The notes below the pieces were generated by a model. It worked only from the letters and a program-made list of their open reading frames with translations. It made no database searches and was not told the DNA's origin. From Enhygromyxa salina (lineage in GTDB: Bacteria; Myxococcota_A; Polyangia; Nannocystales; Nannocystaceae), in NCBI RefSeq assembly GCF_002994635.1, contig NZ_PVNL01000004.1, positions 1 to 64,000 of the forward strand: a stretch of DNA of 64,000 nucleotides, read 5' to 3'. The position numbers and the translations under genes are program-made. Every line of letters begins with the position of its first letter. The stretch's first letter is position 1. This document shows positions 39,158-46,610 of this stretch, in pieces.

Positions 39158-40367
39158 CGGCCACGCAGACCGCCCAGAACATCGGGTAGCCCCATTCCCA
39201 CTGGTACTCCGGGATGTGCTCGAAGTTCATCCCGTAGACCCCCGCCAAGAACGTGATCGGGATGAACAGCGAGGCCATCACCGTCAGCACCCGCATGGTC
39301 TCGTTCATGCGGGTCGAGACCCCCGACATGTAGAGATCCGTGAGGCTCGTGCACATCTCGCGCTGGGCCTCGATGATGTCGAGCAGCTGAATGGTGTGGG
39401 CGTGCACGTCGCGGAGGTAGGTCCGCGTGTCGGCCGAGATCAGCCCAGACTCGTCACGAAACAGGCCGTCGACCAGCTCGCGGGTCGGCCACATGACCCG
39501 GCGGATCGCGTTGAGCTCGCGGCGGATTCGCTGGACGCGGAGCAGGGTCTCGGGCTCGGGATCTTCGAGCACCTGATCCTCGAGATCCTCGAGCGTGTCG
39601 CCGTAGTGCTCGAGCAGGGGAAAGCAGTGGTCGATCGCCGCGTCGAGCAGCGCGTACATCAAGAACCCCGCGTTGGCCTGGCGGACCCGCGAGCCGTCGC
39701 GCCAGATCCGGGCCCGCAGCGGCTCCCAGACGTCGCCCACCCGCTCTTGAATGGTCAGCAGCAGGCCCGGCCACACGAACATCGAGACCTGCTCCGAGAC
39801 CAGCAGACCCTCGGGCACATCGGGCGTGTTGGTGACCTGGGGGCTGGCCTGAGACTGCGCAGCCGCGGCCGCCTGGTCGGCGACGGCCTGCAGCATCAGC
39901 AGCCGGGTCTTGACGAACAGGTGGCCGTCGTAGGCCTCCACGCCGGGGCGCTGGGGCACGTGGAGCACGTCCTCGGCGGCCAGGGTGTGAAAGCCGAGGG
40001 CCTTGCGGAGCCGCTCGACCGCCCACGGGTGCAGGCCGTCCACGTTGATCCAGCGGACGGTGACCCAGTCGGGGGTCGGCGTGGCCAGCCATGCCTCGAG
40101 CTCGTCGATCGTGATCGAGATGGTCTCGACCCGACTCGCGGAGAACTGCAGGACCCGGACGCGGACCTCACCGGGCTCGGGGCGGATCTCGATGTCGGGG
40201 AGGTGCTCGATCCCTGGTGGGGCGCCCGGTTGGTGGTAGGCGGAGGTCACCGGGCGGCGCGAGCCCGGCGACCGCAGCACCGTCTCCAGCGCGCGCCCGA
40301 CAGCGGCGACGTTGTCGACCGCACGGTCGACCAGCTTGACGAGTCCGGTGGGTTGTTGCTCGGCCAT
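39111..40367 (-). CDS. CorA-type Mg2+/Co2+ transporter
   Basis: Encodes 418 residues. It has the CorA layout: an N-terminal cytoplasmic funnel, a long stalk helix, and two C-terminal transmembrane helices. The signature GMNF is in VYGMNFEHIPEYQ, the last helices ending in a basic tail (LFRRKGWS). It would import magnesium, cobalt or nickel. The N-terminal 60 residues are a polar extension. The 3' end overlaps the glycosylase gene. Confidence 0.93.
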   Translation of the reverse strand: MAEQQPTGLVKLVDRAVDNVAAVGRALETVLRSPGSRRPVTSAYHQPGAPPGIEHLPDIEIRPEPGEVRVRVLQFSASRVETISITIDELEAWLATPTPDWVTVRWINVDGLHPWAVERLRKALGFHTLAAEDVLHVPQRPGVEAYDGHLFVKTRLLMLQAVADQAAAAAQSQASPQVTNTPDVPEGLLVSEQVSMFVWPGLLLTIQERVGDVWEPLRARIWRDGSRVRQANAGFLMYALLDAAIDHCFPLLEHYGDTLEDLEDQVLEDPEPETLLRVQRIRRELNAIRRVMWPTRELVDGLFRDESGLISADTRTYLRDVHAHTIQLLDIIEAQREMCTSLTDLYMSGVSTRMNETMRVLTVMASLFIPITFLAGVYGMNFEHIPEYQWEWGYPMFWAVCVAVTIGLLVLFRRKGWS

Positions 40368-40654
40368 CGCGGGTTGCTGCGGCAGCGTAGCAGGGTCTGG
40401 TGGGGGTTCAGTGCGAGGGGTCTGGAGGGGTGCAGGGGTGAGAATTCGGCAATAACTAGCCGTGCCGCGACGCCGGAGGGTCGATCACGAGTCACGAGTC
40501 ACTCGCTCCACCTGAGTTGCGCCGGTGCCGGAGTGTTCTTGATCGCGCAGTGCGGGGCCACGAGCGTCCTTCCGTTCGGCCTCAATCTCCGCAATCAAAC
40601 TAAACAGCCAATCGTAAAGCTCGACCGACCGATGTGACGCCAGATGCAAGCGCG

Positions 40655-41107
40655 TCAGGGCCCCCAGATCCAGTAGCCGATCCCCGCCAGCGCCGCGAAG
40701 AACAGCCCCATCACCCAGTAGCCCATGACCCGGTCGCTGCGTCGGTAGTCCTCGAGCGCCTGCCTGAGCTGCGCGGCGGCCTTGGTCGCCGTTGGATCAT
40801 GGCCGGTCAGCTCGAGCTTGATGATGATCGCCCGCATGCGCCCGGCGGCGCCGTCTTCCGCGACGCCCTTCTCGAGCACGGGCAGCAGCCGCAGGCCGGC
40901 TTCGATCAGCACCTCGGTGTTGGTCGGCACGAACGCGTTCTGCAGGATCTTCTCGCTCTCGCCGCCGGTGGAGAGCCGACCGTGGAGCTCGTCGAGGGCC
41001 ATCCGCTCCTCGGCGGGATCACTCATCAGCTGGGTCGCGGCGCCGCAGTAGTGGCACACGTAGGTGCCGCCCGAGGGCGATCCACAAGCACGGCAGGCCT
41101 GATCCAT
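40655..41107 (-). CDS. Zinc-ribbon protein with C-terminal membrane helix
   Basis: Encodes 150 residues. The N-terminus has two CxxC pairs (CRACGS, CHYCGA) expected to bind zinc. An Asp/Glu/Ala-rich helical middle (ERMALDELHGRLSTGG) follows, and one C-terminal transmembrane helix (YWVMGLFFAALAGIGYWIW). Function unknown. Upstream (toward 41218) lies the FKBP gene on the same strand, 110 bases away, so it may be the last gene of that operon. Confidence 0.82.
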   Translation of the reverse strand: MDQACRACGSPSGGTYVCHYCGAATQLMSDPAEERMALDELHGRLSTGGESEKILQNAFVPTNTEVLIEAGLRLLPVLEKGVAEDGAAGRMRAIIIKLELTGHDPTATKAAAQLRQALEDYRRSDRVMGYWVMGLFFAALAGIGYWIWGP

Positions 41108-41149
41108 GTTGCGAGCCTACGCGACGCGGGCGGTCTCGTCACCGCCCCG

Positions 41150-41209
41150 CCAATCGCAGGGCCAATCGCAGGGCCAATCGCAGGGCCAGTCGCAGGACCA
41201 ATCGCGCGA
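41150..41209. repeat. 12-bp tandem repeat between operon genes
   Basis: Five consecutive units of CCAATCGCAGGG or close variants; the last two diverge. It lies between the FKBP stop (41218) and the zinc-ribbon start (41107). No gene overlaps it. Confidence 0.7.
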
Positions 41210-41217
41210 CTGTCCGG

Positions 41218-42354
41218 CTACTCGCCGTCGTCGGGCTTGTCTTCAGCGTCGTCGGGCTTGGCGGGCTTCGCTGGCGGGGGGACCGGGATGTCGACCGGCG
41301 CCTGTCCGCCGACGGGGCCATCCTTGACGTCCATGATCTGCAGCAAGAACACCAGCGTCGAGTTGGGCGGGATCTTGCCTTGATCGCGGTCGCCGTAGCC
41401 GAGCTCGGGCGGGATCACGACCTTGCGCAGCATTCCGGGGCGGACGCCCTCGAGCGCGTCGCCGAAGCCCTTGATGACGCCGCCGCCACCGACGACGACG
41501 GGCATGCCCTCGGTCCGGGTGTGCGAGCTGTCGAACACGGTGCCGTCGGTCAGCTGGCCGATGTAGTGGGTCACGACCTGATCGCCCTGCTTGGACTCGC
41601 GGCCCTCGCCAGCGGCGTAGTCGAAGATCTCGAGCCCGTCGGGGCGCTTGCTGGTGGCGATCGGCTCGCCCTCGAAGTCGCTGGCGGGGTGCAGGGCGAT
41701 CGCCTCGGACACGCTGAGGAGCTCGACGGTCATCAGCAGATCGCCGACGGCCGGGCGGCCGGGAGGGGCGCCCTCGTCCACGACCTCGGCCGGGACCTTG
41801 ATGCGCCGCTTGCCGCCGGGCTTCATGCCCGCGAGGCCCTCGGCCATCGACTTGGCGATCGGATCTTGATCGCGGGTCGACTGGTTGATCACGAGCTTGG
41901 CCGGGCCCCCACGCGAGCCCATGACCTGCCGGCCGTTGACGCTGGCGTAGCCGTTGAACGTGAACTCGATGACCATGTCATCGGCGACCGGGGTGCCGCT
42001 GCCAAGCACGAAGTCGTCGATGACGACGCCGCTGGGGAGGGTCTTGGAGCTGAGCGGCTTGCCGTCGAACGGGGGCTCGTAGGGGATCTCGGGCGCCTTG
42101 ATCTCGAGCCTGTGAGCCTCGGTGCCCGGCTGAATGCCCTCGACGATGTACTCGGCCTCGACGTGCTCGCCCGCTTCGTGGCTGGCGTCGGCTTCGTGGG
42201 CGTCGGCCTCGTGGGCGTCGCCGTGTTCGGGATCACCGTGTTCAGCGGCGGCCACGTCCGCGCCGAAGTCGGCGGGGGTGAAGCAGGCGGTGCCCAACAG
42301 CGCACTGGCGAGCACGCCGGTCAGCGACAAGACTCGAGTCTCGAGCTTCCTCAT
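41218..42354 (-). CDS. Lipoprotein with two FKBP-type peptidyl-prolyl isomerase domains
   Basis: Encodes 378 residues. The signal peptide ends in LLGTAC (lipobox). A His/Asp/Glu-rich linker (HGDPEHGDAHEADAHEADASHE) could bind metal. The first FKBP-like domain (about residues 100-215) is less typical. The second domain (about 230-345) has the classical active-site run HYIGQLTDGTVFDSSHTR and the loop GWGDALEG-like GFGDALEGVRPGMLRKVVIPPELGYG, shortened here. A Pro/Lys/Asp-rich tail follows. It probably assists folding of outer-membrane or periplasmic proteins, and it lies downstream of the flavoprotein gene on the same strand. Confidence 0.9.
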   Translation of the reverse strand: MRKLETRVLSLTGVLASALLGTACFTPADFGADVAAAEHGDPEHGDAHEADAHEADASHEAGEHVEAEYIVEGIQPGTEAHRLEIKAPEIPYEPPFDGKPLSSKTLPSGVVIDDFVLGSGTPVADDMVIEFTFNGYASVNGRQVMGSRGGPAKLVINQSTRDQDPIAKSMAEGLAGMKPGGKRRIKVPAEVVDEGAPPGRPAVGDLLMTVELLSVSEAIALHPASDFEGEPIATSKRPDGLEIFDYAAGEGRESKQGDQVVTHYIGQLTDGTVFDSSHTRTEGMPVVVGGGGVIKGFGDALEGVRPGMLRKVVIPPELGYGDRDQGKIPPNSTLVFLLQIMDVKDGPVGGQAPVDIPVPPPAKPAKPDDAEDKPDDGE

Positions 42355-42441
42355 TGCGGCGGAAGATACTGAATTTTCGTGCGTGTCACGACCTCGAGTC
42401 GTTCGTGGACGCCGCTGGATAGCGCGGGCGCCGGGCTTTTC

Positions 42442-43587
42442 TCACATATGCGCGAGCATCCTCGCGGTCGCGGCCTCCACGAGCGGCATGTTCTTGGCCT
42501 TGACCACGTAGTCGAGCAGCGGTGTGCGAAGCACGCTCCGAAACAGCCCGCCGGCCCAGAACGAGGGCAGGAAGCTGTTGGCGCAGCGACGCTCGTAGCG
42601 GGCCAGGGCCGCGCGCTCGCTGGTCGCGCCGGCTTGGACCTCCGCGATCGCCTCGGCCGCGTAGATGCCCGAGCGCATCGCTTGGCTGATCCCCTCGCCG
42701 GTCGCCGGATGCGTCATGCGCCCGGCCTCGCCCACGATCACGCGGCCGGGGCTCGACAGCGGGCCGGTCCGGTAGGTGTAGACGATCGGGTGGCCCTTCC
42801 ACTTGCCGATCTGCGTGGCCCCACACAGCCGCGCCGCGTAGTGCTTGTCCAGGAACTGGTCGAACAGATCGCGCGCGTTCTTGCGGTCGAGCCCGTCCTC
42901 GTAAGTGATCCCGATGTTGACCCGGGTCGAGGTCTCGGGGAACAGCCAGCCGTAGTAGGGCAGGGTCAGCGGATCCCAGATCATCTCGAGCGTGTGGGCC
43001 CGATACCCGACGTGCTCCCACCAACCCATGATCGTGTGGATCGTGCGCTTGGGCCCGTCGCAGGTCGAGAAGCGAGTGTGGGCGCCGTTGGCGACCACCA
43101 CCCAGTCGGCGAGGATCTCCCGGCCATCGCGGGCGCGGACGCCGATCCACCGACGGTTGTGCTCGATCGGCTCGCTGGCGGCGAAACCCGGCACGAAGCT
43201 GACGCCACCCGCGAGCGCGCACTTGTGCATTTCATGGTCGAGGTCATGGCGCAGACAGATCGCGGCCTGAGCCGCGTCGCCGGCCGAAAGATAGGTCTCG
43301 TGACCGCCGGGGGTGACCAGGCGCAGGCCCGAGATTGGGTATGAGATCGGCTCGACGTTGGACCAGACCCCGAGCTGCTGGAGCGTCTGGATTGCTCGCG
43401 GTGACAGCCCGCTGCCGCAGGTCTTGTGGCGGGGGAACGGGTGGAGGTCGACGATCGTGACGTCGTCGACCCCGAGCTGGGCCAGGCGCAGGGCCGTGGC
43501 GGAGCCGGCGGGGCCGGCACCAATGATCAGGACCTTGGCTCTGGTCTTGGCTTGCGGTGAATGGCTGGAATGAGGTGATCCGCGCAT
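42442..43587 (-). CDS. Geranylgeranyl-reductase-like FAD-dependent oxidoreductase
   Basis: Encodes 381 residues. The N-terminal FAD motif is VLIIGAGPAGSATALRLAQ (about residues 19-37). The pattern HPFPRHKTCGSGLSPRAIQTL is typical of geranylgeranyl reductases and related flavoproteins. Later motifs are GGEAGRMTHPATGEGISQAM-like (VGEAGRMTHPATGEGI). It would reduce or oxidise an isoprenoid or similar lipid; the substrate is unknown. It starts 27 bases before the HhH/barrel gene's stop on the same strand, so it may be transcribed with the nuclease cluster but fits lipid metabolism better. Confidence 0.88.
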   Translation of the reverse strand: MRGSPHSSHSPQAKTRAKVLIIGAGPAGSATALRLAQLGVDDVTIVDLHPFPRHKTCGSGLSPRAIQTLQQLGVWSNVEPISYPISGLRLVTPGGHETYLSAGDAAQAAICLRHDLDHEMHKCALAGGVSFVPGFAASEPIEHNRRWIGVRARDGREILADWVVVANGAHTRFSTCDGPKRTIHTIMGWWEHVGYRAHTLEMIWDPLTLPYYGWLFPETSTRVNIGITYEDGLDRKNARDLFDQFLDKHYAARLCGATQIGKWKGHPIVYTYRTGPLSSPGRVIVGEAGRMTHPATGEGISQAMRSGIYAAEAIAEVQAGATSERAALARYERRCANSFLPSFWAGGLFRSVLRTPLLDYVVKAKNMPLVEAATARMLAHM

Positions 43588-43614
43588 GGCGAATCAAGCC
43601 TAGGCGTAACTTTG

Positions 43615-46041
43615 CTAAAAGCGAGCCTCGAGCTCGAGGCGCAAGCGATGCTCGGGGTTGGGGACCCGGTTCATCGTGGACGAACGATCATCGAGCCACA
43701 GATAAACGTCGTAGCGGGCCCGAATCAAGAACACGCGCTTGATGACATAGGAAAGGTCAAAATAGGTCCACAGCGACTGCTCGTAATAGCTGTTGTTGGC
43801 GATGTCCTCGAATAGATAGCGCAGGCGGCCGGTAACGCGGAAGCCCGGCAGCGGTTGCGCGCGCACGATTAGCGTCGCCGAGGAGTCGTGTCGGAGCCGC
43901 CCCTGGCAGGTCAAGCTGGTCGGATCATCGGCGCAGCTGGCTACACACAGCGGGTTGGCGGGGTCGTCCTCGCAGACGTTGTGACACGCGGGCTGGCCCT
44001 CGCCGCCACACCCGAGGTTGCACGCGTCTTGATCACCGTCGATGCAGGCCTGGGCCTGGCAATAGGGGCTGCTCGGGTCCACCTCGCACAGGTCGCCCTG
44101 CTCCTTGCGGAGCAAGCTGGGGTCGTCGATGAACTCGTGCTGATACTGCGCGGTGATCGACAGCTTGCCCTTCAACAGGCGAAATCGGACCCGCGGGGTC
44201 AGCTTGCCGACCTCGGCCAGGCACCCGCTGCGGTAGGTGGGGGTGCCGTCCTCGGCGGCGGGATCCTGGTCGAGCTGCGAGCCATCGGTGATGCAGCCGG
44301 CCTTGAACCGGGAGCCCGACCGCATGTCGACGTTGCGGTACTCCAGCCACAGGCCGGGCCGGAGCCAGTCGTTGACGTCGATGTCACCGCGCAGGTTGGT
44401 CTCGATCTTGGGGACCAGCTGGCGCGGCTGAACCCAGACGTCGACCTTGGCGCGCAGATCCAGGCGGTCGCCGAACCGGCCGCCGTAGCGAACCCGACCG
44501 CCGGCTTCGTCGCGCGCGCGGTTGCCATGGTACTGGTCGGCCTGCGAGATCGGACCGGCGTAAGGGTTGGCGAAGCCCTTGTCGTAGTAGCGGGCGCTGA
44601 CCTCGAGCTCGTGGGCGCCGAACGTGGAGGTGTGCCGGACGATGCCCGCGAAGCCGCCGCCGCCGTAGCTCGGGTCCGAGCTGCTGGTCATCGAGTCGAA
44701 GCTGCGGGCGAGCTCGATGCCGAGATCCGACCACCCGCGGCCCCAGGTCGCGTCGGTGCCGATCGCTCCCCAGGTGCCGCCGTGGGGGAGCGGCGACCAG
44801 TCTTGGAAGTCCAGGTTGGCGCCCTTGACCCGCCAGTTGGTGGTCGCGCCGTAGCCGGTCAAGCCCCAGTGGGTGCGGCGATCGTAAAACCACGAGAAGT
44901 TCCCGCCGCCCAGGAACTCGTCGTACATGTTGGGCAGCGTCTGGGTCCTGTGCGCGGCGGCTGGGTCGAGCGGCGACTGCCCCTCGCGCGAGATCAGCAC
45001 GGCGGGCGCGGAGCAGCTGGGGTCGTCGGACAGCGCGTCGGGGCACGCGTCGGCGTCTCGTACCTGGTACTGATAAATTTGCTTGGTCTGCCACGAGCCA
45101 AACCCGTACAGCTGCACCCAGCCCACGGGCATCGACAGGTGCTTGGCCCCGATCGCCACGCCGCGCAGCCGGTCGGACCAGTCGAAGTCCTTGGTTCCGT
45201 AGCGGACCGGGTTGTCGGCGCCACCTGGACACGGGGTCTGCGGCAGCTCGCCCGCGCTCTCGCGGCACAGCCGACCGAGGTCCGGGGGGCGGGTGATCGT
45301 GTCGTCGAACACGAACCCGTTGGGCGTGTAGCGATCGGTGTTGTCAAAGGTCAAGCGCTGACCAAAGCCGATCCGGTACGAGCCCGCGATCACGCCGAAC
45401 CGGTCGGTGTCCCACTGCACGAAGTACTTGGGCACGTTGACGCGGGGGCCCATCTCCGACGCGATCATGGCCTCGCGGGTCGGATCCCAGATTGGGTTGC
45501 CGGGCCGCTGCCGGGTCACGAAGCCAGCGACGCCGATCGTCAGCTGCCGGAGGGTCGTGATCCGGGCCTGCAACACCATGGGCGGGACCGTGCGATCTTC
45601 TTGCGACCACGCGGTCTGGTAGCGGACCCAGCCGTGGGTGGCGGTCAGCTTGGCGGCGCGGTCGTGGGCCTGGATGAACGCGAGGATCGAGCCGAGCTTG
45701 TCAGCGCTCAGGACCCCGGCGGCCGCGAGGTCGCCCGGCGCGTGGATGACCCCGACCTCGGCGCGATAGGCCAAGATCGCGTCGACGTCCTCGTAGGTCA
45801 GGTTGGGGAGCGAGTAGAGCACCTCGCGATCGGCCTGGTTGAGGTCGACCCCGCGGCGGCGCAGCTCGAGCAGGGTGTTGAAGGTGTCCTCGGAGATCTG
45901 ATCGGTAATGTACAGATCGTAGAGGTCGTCCTCGGTGTCGATGTCGATGAAGATCTCGTACTGGGTTGCCAGCGCCGCGCGCGGGACCAACAGCGCGAGC
46001 AGCAGCCCGGCGAGCAGGAGGAGTCGGAGTCGGGTCGCCAT
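43615..46041 (-). CDS. Outer-membrane beta-barrel protein with ComEA-like helix-hairpin-helix
   Basis: Encodes 808 residues from the ATG at 46041, which overlaps the nuclease stop as TAATG. A signal peptide (MATRLRLLLLAGLLLALLVP) is followed by a helix-hairpin-helix stretch at about residues 64-120 (VDLNQADREVLYSLPNLTYE, a ComEA-like but degenerate hairpin without GIG). The rest is beta-rich with repeated YxF/W strands and ends in ELEARF, whose terminal Phe is a barrel signal for the BAM complex. A Cys-rich insertion near residue 700 (CGGEGQPACHNVCEDDPA) probably lies outside. The combination suggests an outer-membrane channel or receptor that binds DNA. It is the last gene of the lamin-tail/nuclease operon. 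Confidence 0.88.
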   Translation of the reverse strand: MATRLRLLLLAGLLLALLVPRAALATQYEIFIDIDTEDDLYDLYITDQISEDTFNTLLELRRRGVDLNQADREVLYSLPNLTYEDVDAILAYRAEVGVIHAPGDLAAAGVLSADKLGSILAFIQAHDRAAKLTATHGWVRYQTAWSQEDRTVPPMVLQARITTLRQLTIGVAGFVTRQRPGNPIWDPTREAMIASEMGPRVNVPKYFVQWDTDRFGVIAGSYRIGFGQRLTFDNTDRYTPNGFVFDDTITRPPDLGRLCRESAGELPQTPCPGGADNPVRYGTKDFDWSDRLRGVAIGAKHLSMPVGWVQLYGFGSWQTKQIYQYQVRDADACPDALSDDPSCSAPAVLISREGQSPLDPAAAHRTQTLPNMYDEFLGGGNFSWFYDRRTHWGLTGYGATTNWRVKGANLDFQDWSPLPHGGTWGAIGTDATWGRGWSDLGIELARSFDSMTSSSDPSYGGGGFAGIVRHTSTFGAHELEVSARYYDKGFANPYAGPISQADQYHGNRARDEAGGRVRYGGRFGDRLDLRAKVDVWVQPRQLVPKIETNLRGDIDVNDWLRPGLWLEYRNVDMRSGSRFKAGCITDGSQLDQDPAAEDGTPTYRSGCLAEVGKLTPRVRFRLLKGKLSITAQYQHEFIDDPSLLRKEQGDLCEVDPSSPYCQAQACIDGDQDACNLGCGGEGQPACHNVCEDDPANPLCVASCADDPTSLTCQGRLRHDSSATLIVRAQPLPGFRVTGRLRYLFEDIANNSYYEQSLWTYFDLSYVIKRVFLIRARYDVYLWLDDRSSTMNRVPNPEHRLRLELEARF

Positions 46042-46610
46042 TAGCCGCACGGGATCGGGTCGCAGGTGGCCCACAGGCCGGCCGGTGGGAGCTGCATCTG
46101 AGCCTGATACTCGAGGGCCTCGTACTCGTCCGCGATCGCGTCACCGTTGGGCGAGATGTGCAGCACGCACGCGTGGCCGCGCTCGATCATGACGCGGTTG
46201 ATCTCCTGACCCGACAGCTCGACGTAGGCCAACAGCCGGCCGTAGGCGTCCTCGCACTCGACGTCGTAGGTCAGCGTCACGGTCTTGCCCTCGACCAGGG
46301 CCACGTTGGCGGCCTTGGCCTCCGCGCCCCAGCACTCGGTCTCGGTCGTGCTCTCCGGGGTGTCGATCATCAGGTAGCGCACGCGCTCGCCGGTCTCGAG
46401 CTCGATCGTGTCGCCGTCGACGACCCGCGCGACCTTGGCCTCGCTCGGACCGCACAGCTGCTCGCCGATCTCGGCTGCGGGCTCCGTGTCACAGCCAAGC
46501 GCGAGCGTGACCAGCCCGGCGAGCAACCAGCCCACGCGCGCGCGACGGGCCGCGACGCGGCCGTGCCTGACAACTTGCGGGGCGGCTGTGGAGGGGAGTG
46601 TCAGTTGCAT
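46041..46610 (-). CDS. Staphylococcal-nuclease-like lipoprotein
   Basis: Encodes 189 residues. The start ATG at 46610 overlaps the previous gene's stop by 10 bases. A basic n-region and hydrophobic core end in the lipobox LALGC. The SNase (thermonuclease) fold is shown by VVDGDTIELETGERVRYLMID, TPE, DAYGRLLAYV and INRVMIERG, which place the Arg/Glu/Arg trio of the Ca-dependent active site. Exported and lipid-anchored, it would cleave extracellular or periplasmic DNA or RNA. It overlaps the downstream barrel gene by 1 base (TAATG). Confidence 0.9.
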   Translation of the reverse strand: MQLTLPSTAAPQVVRHGRVAARRARVGWLLAGLVTLALGCDTEPAAEIGEQLCGPSEAKVARVVDGDTIELETGERVRYLMIDTPESTTETECWGAEAKAANVALVEGKTVTLTYDVECEDAYGRLLAYVELSGQEINRVMIERGHACVLHISPNGDAIADEYEALEYQAQMQLPPAGLWATCDPIPCG

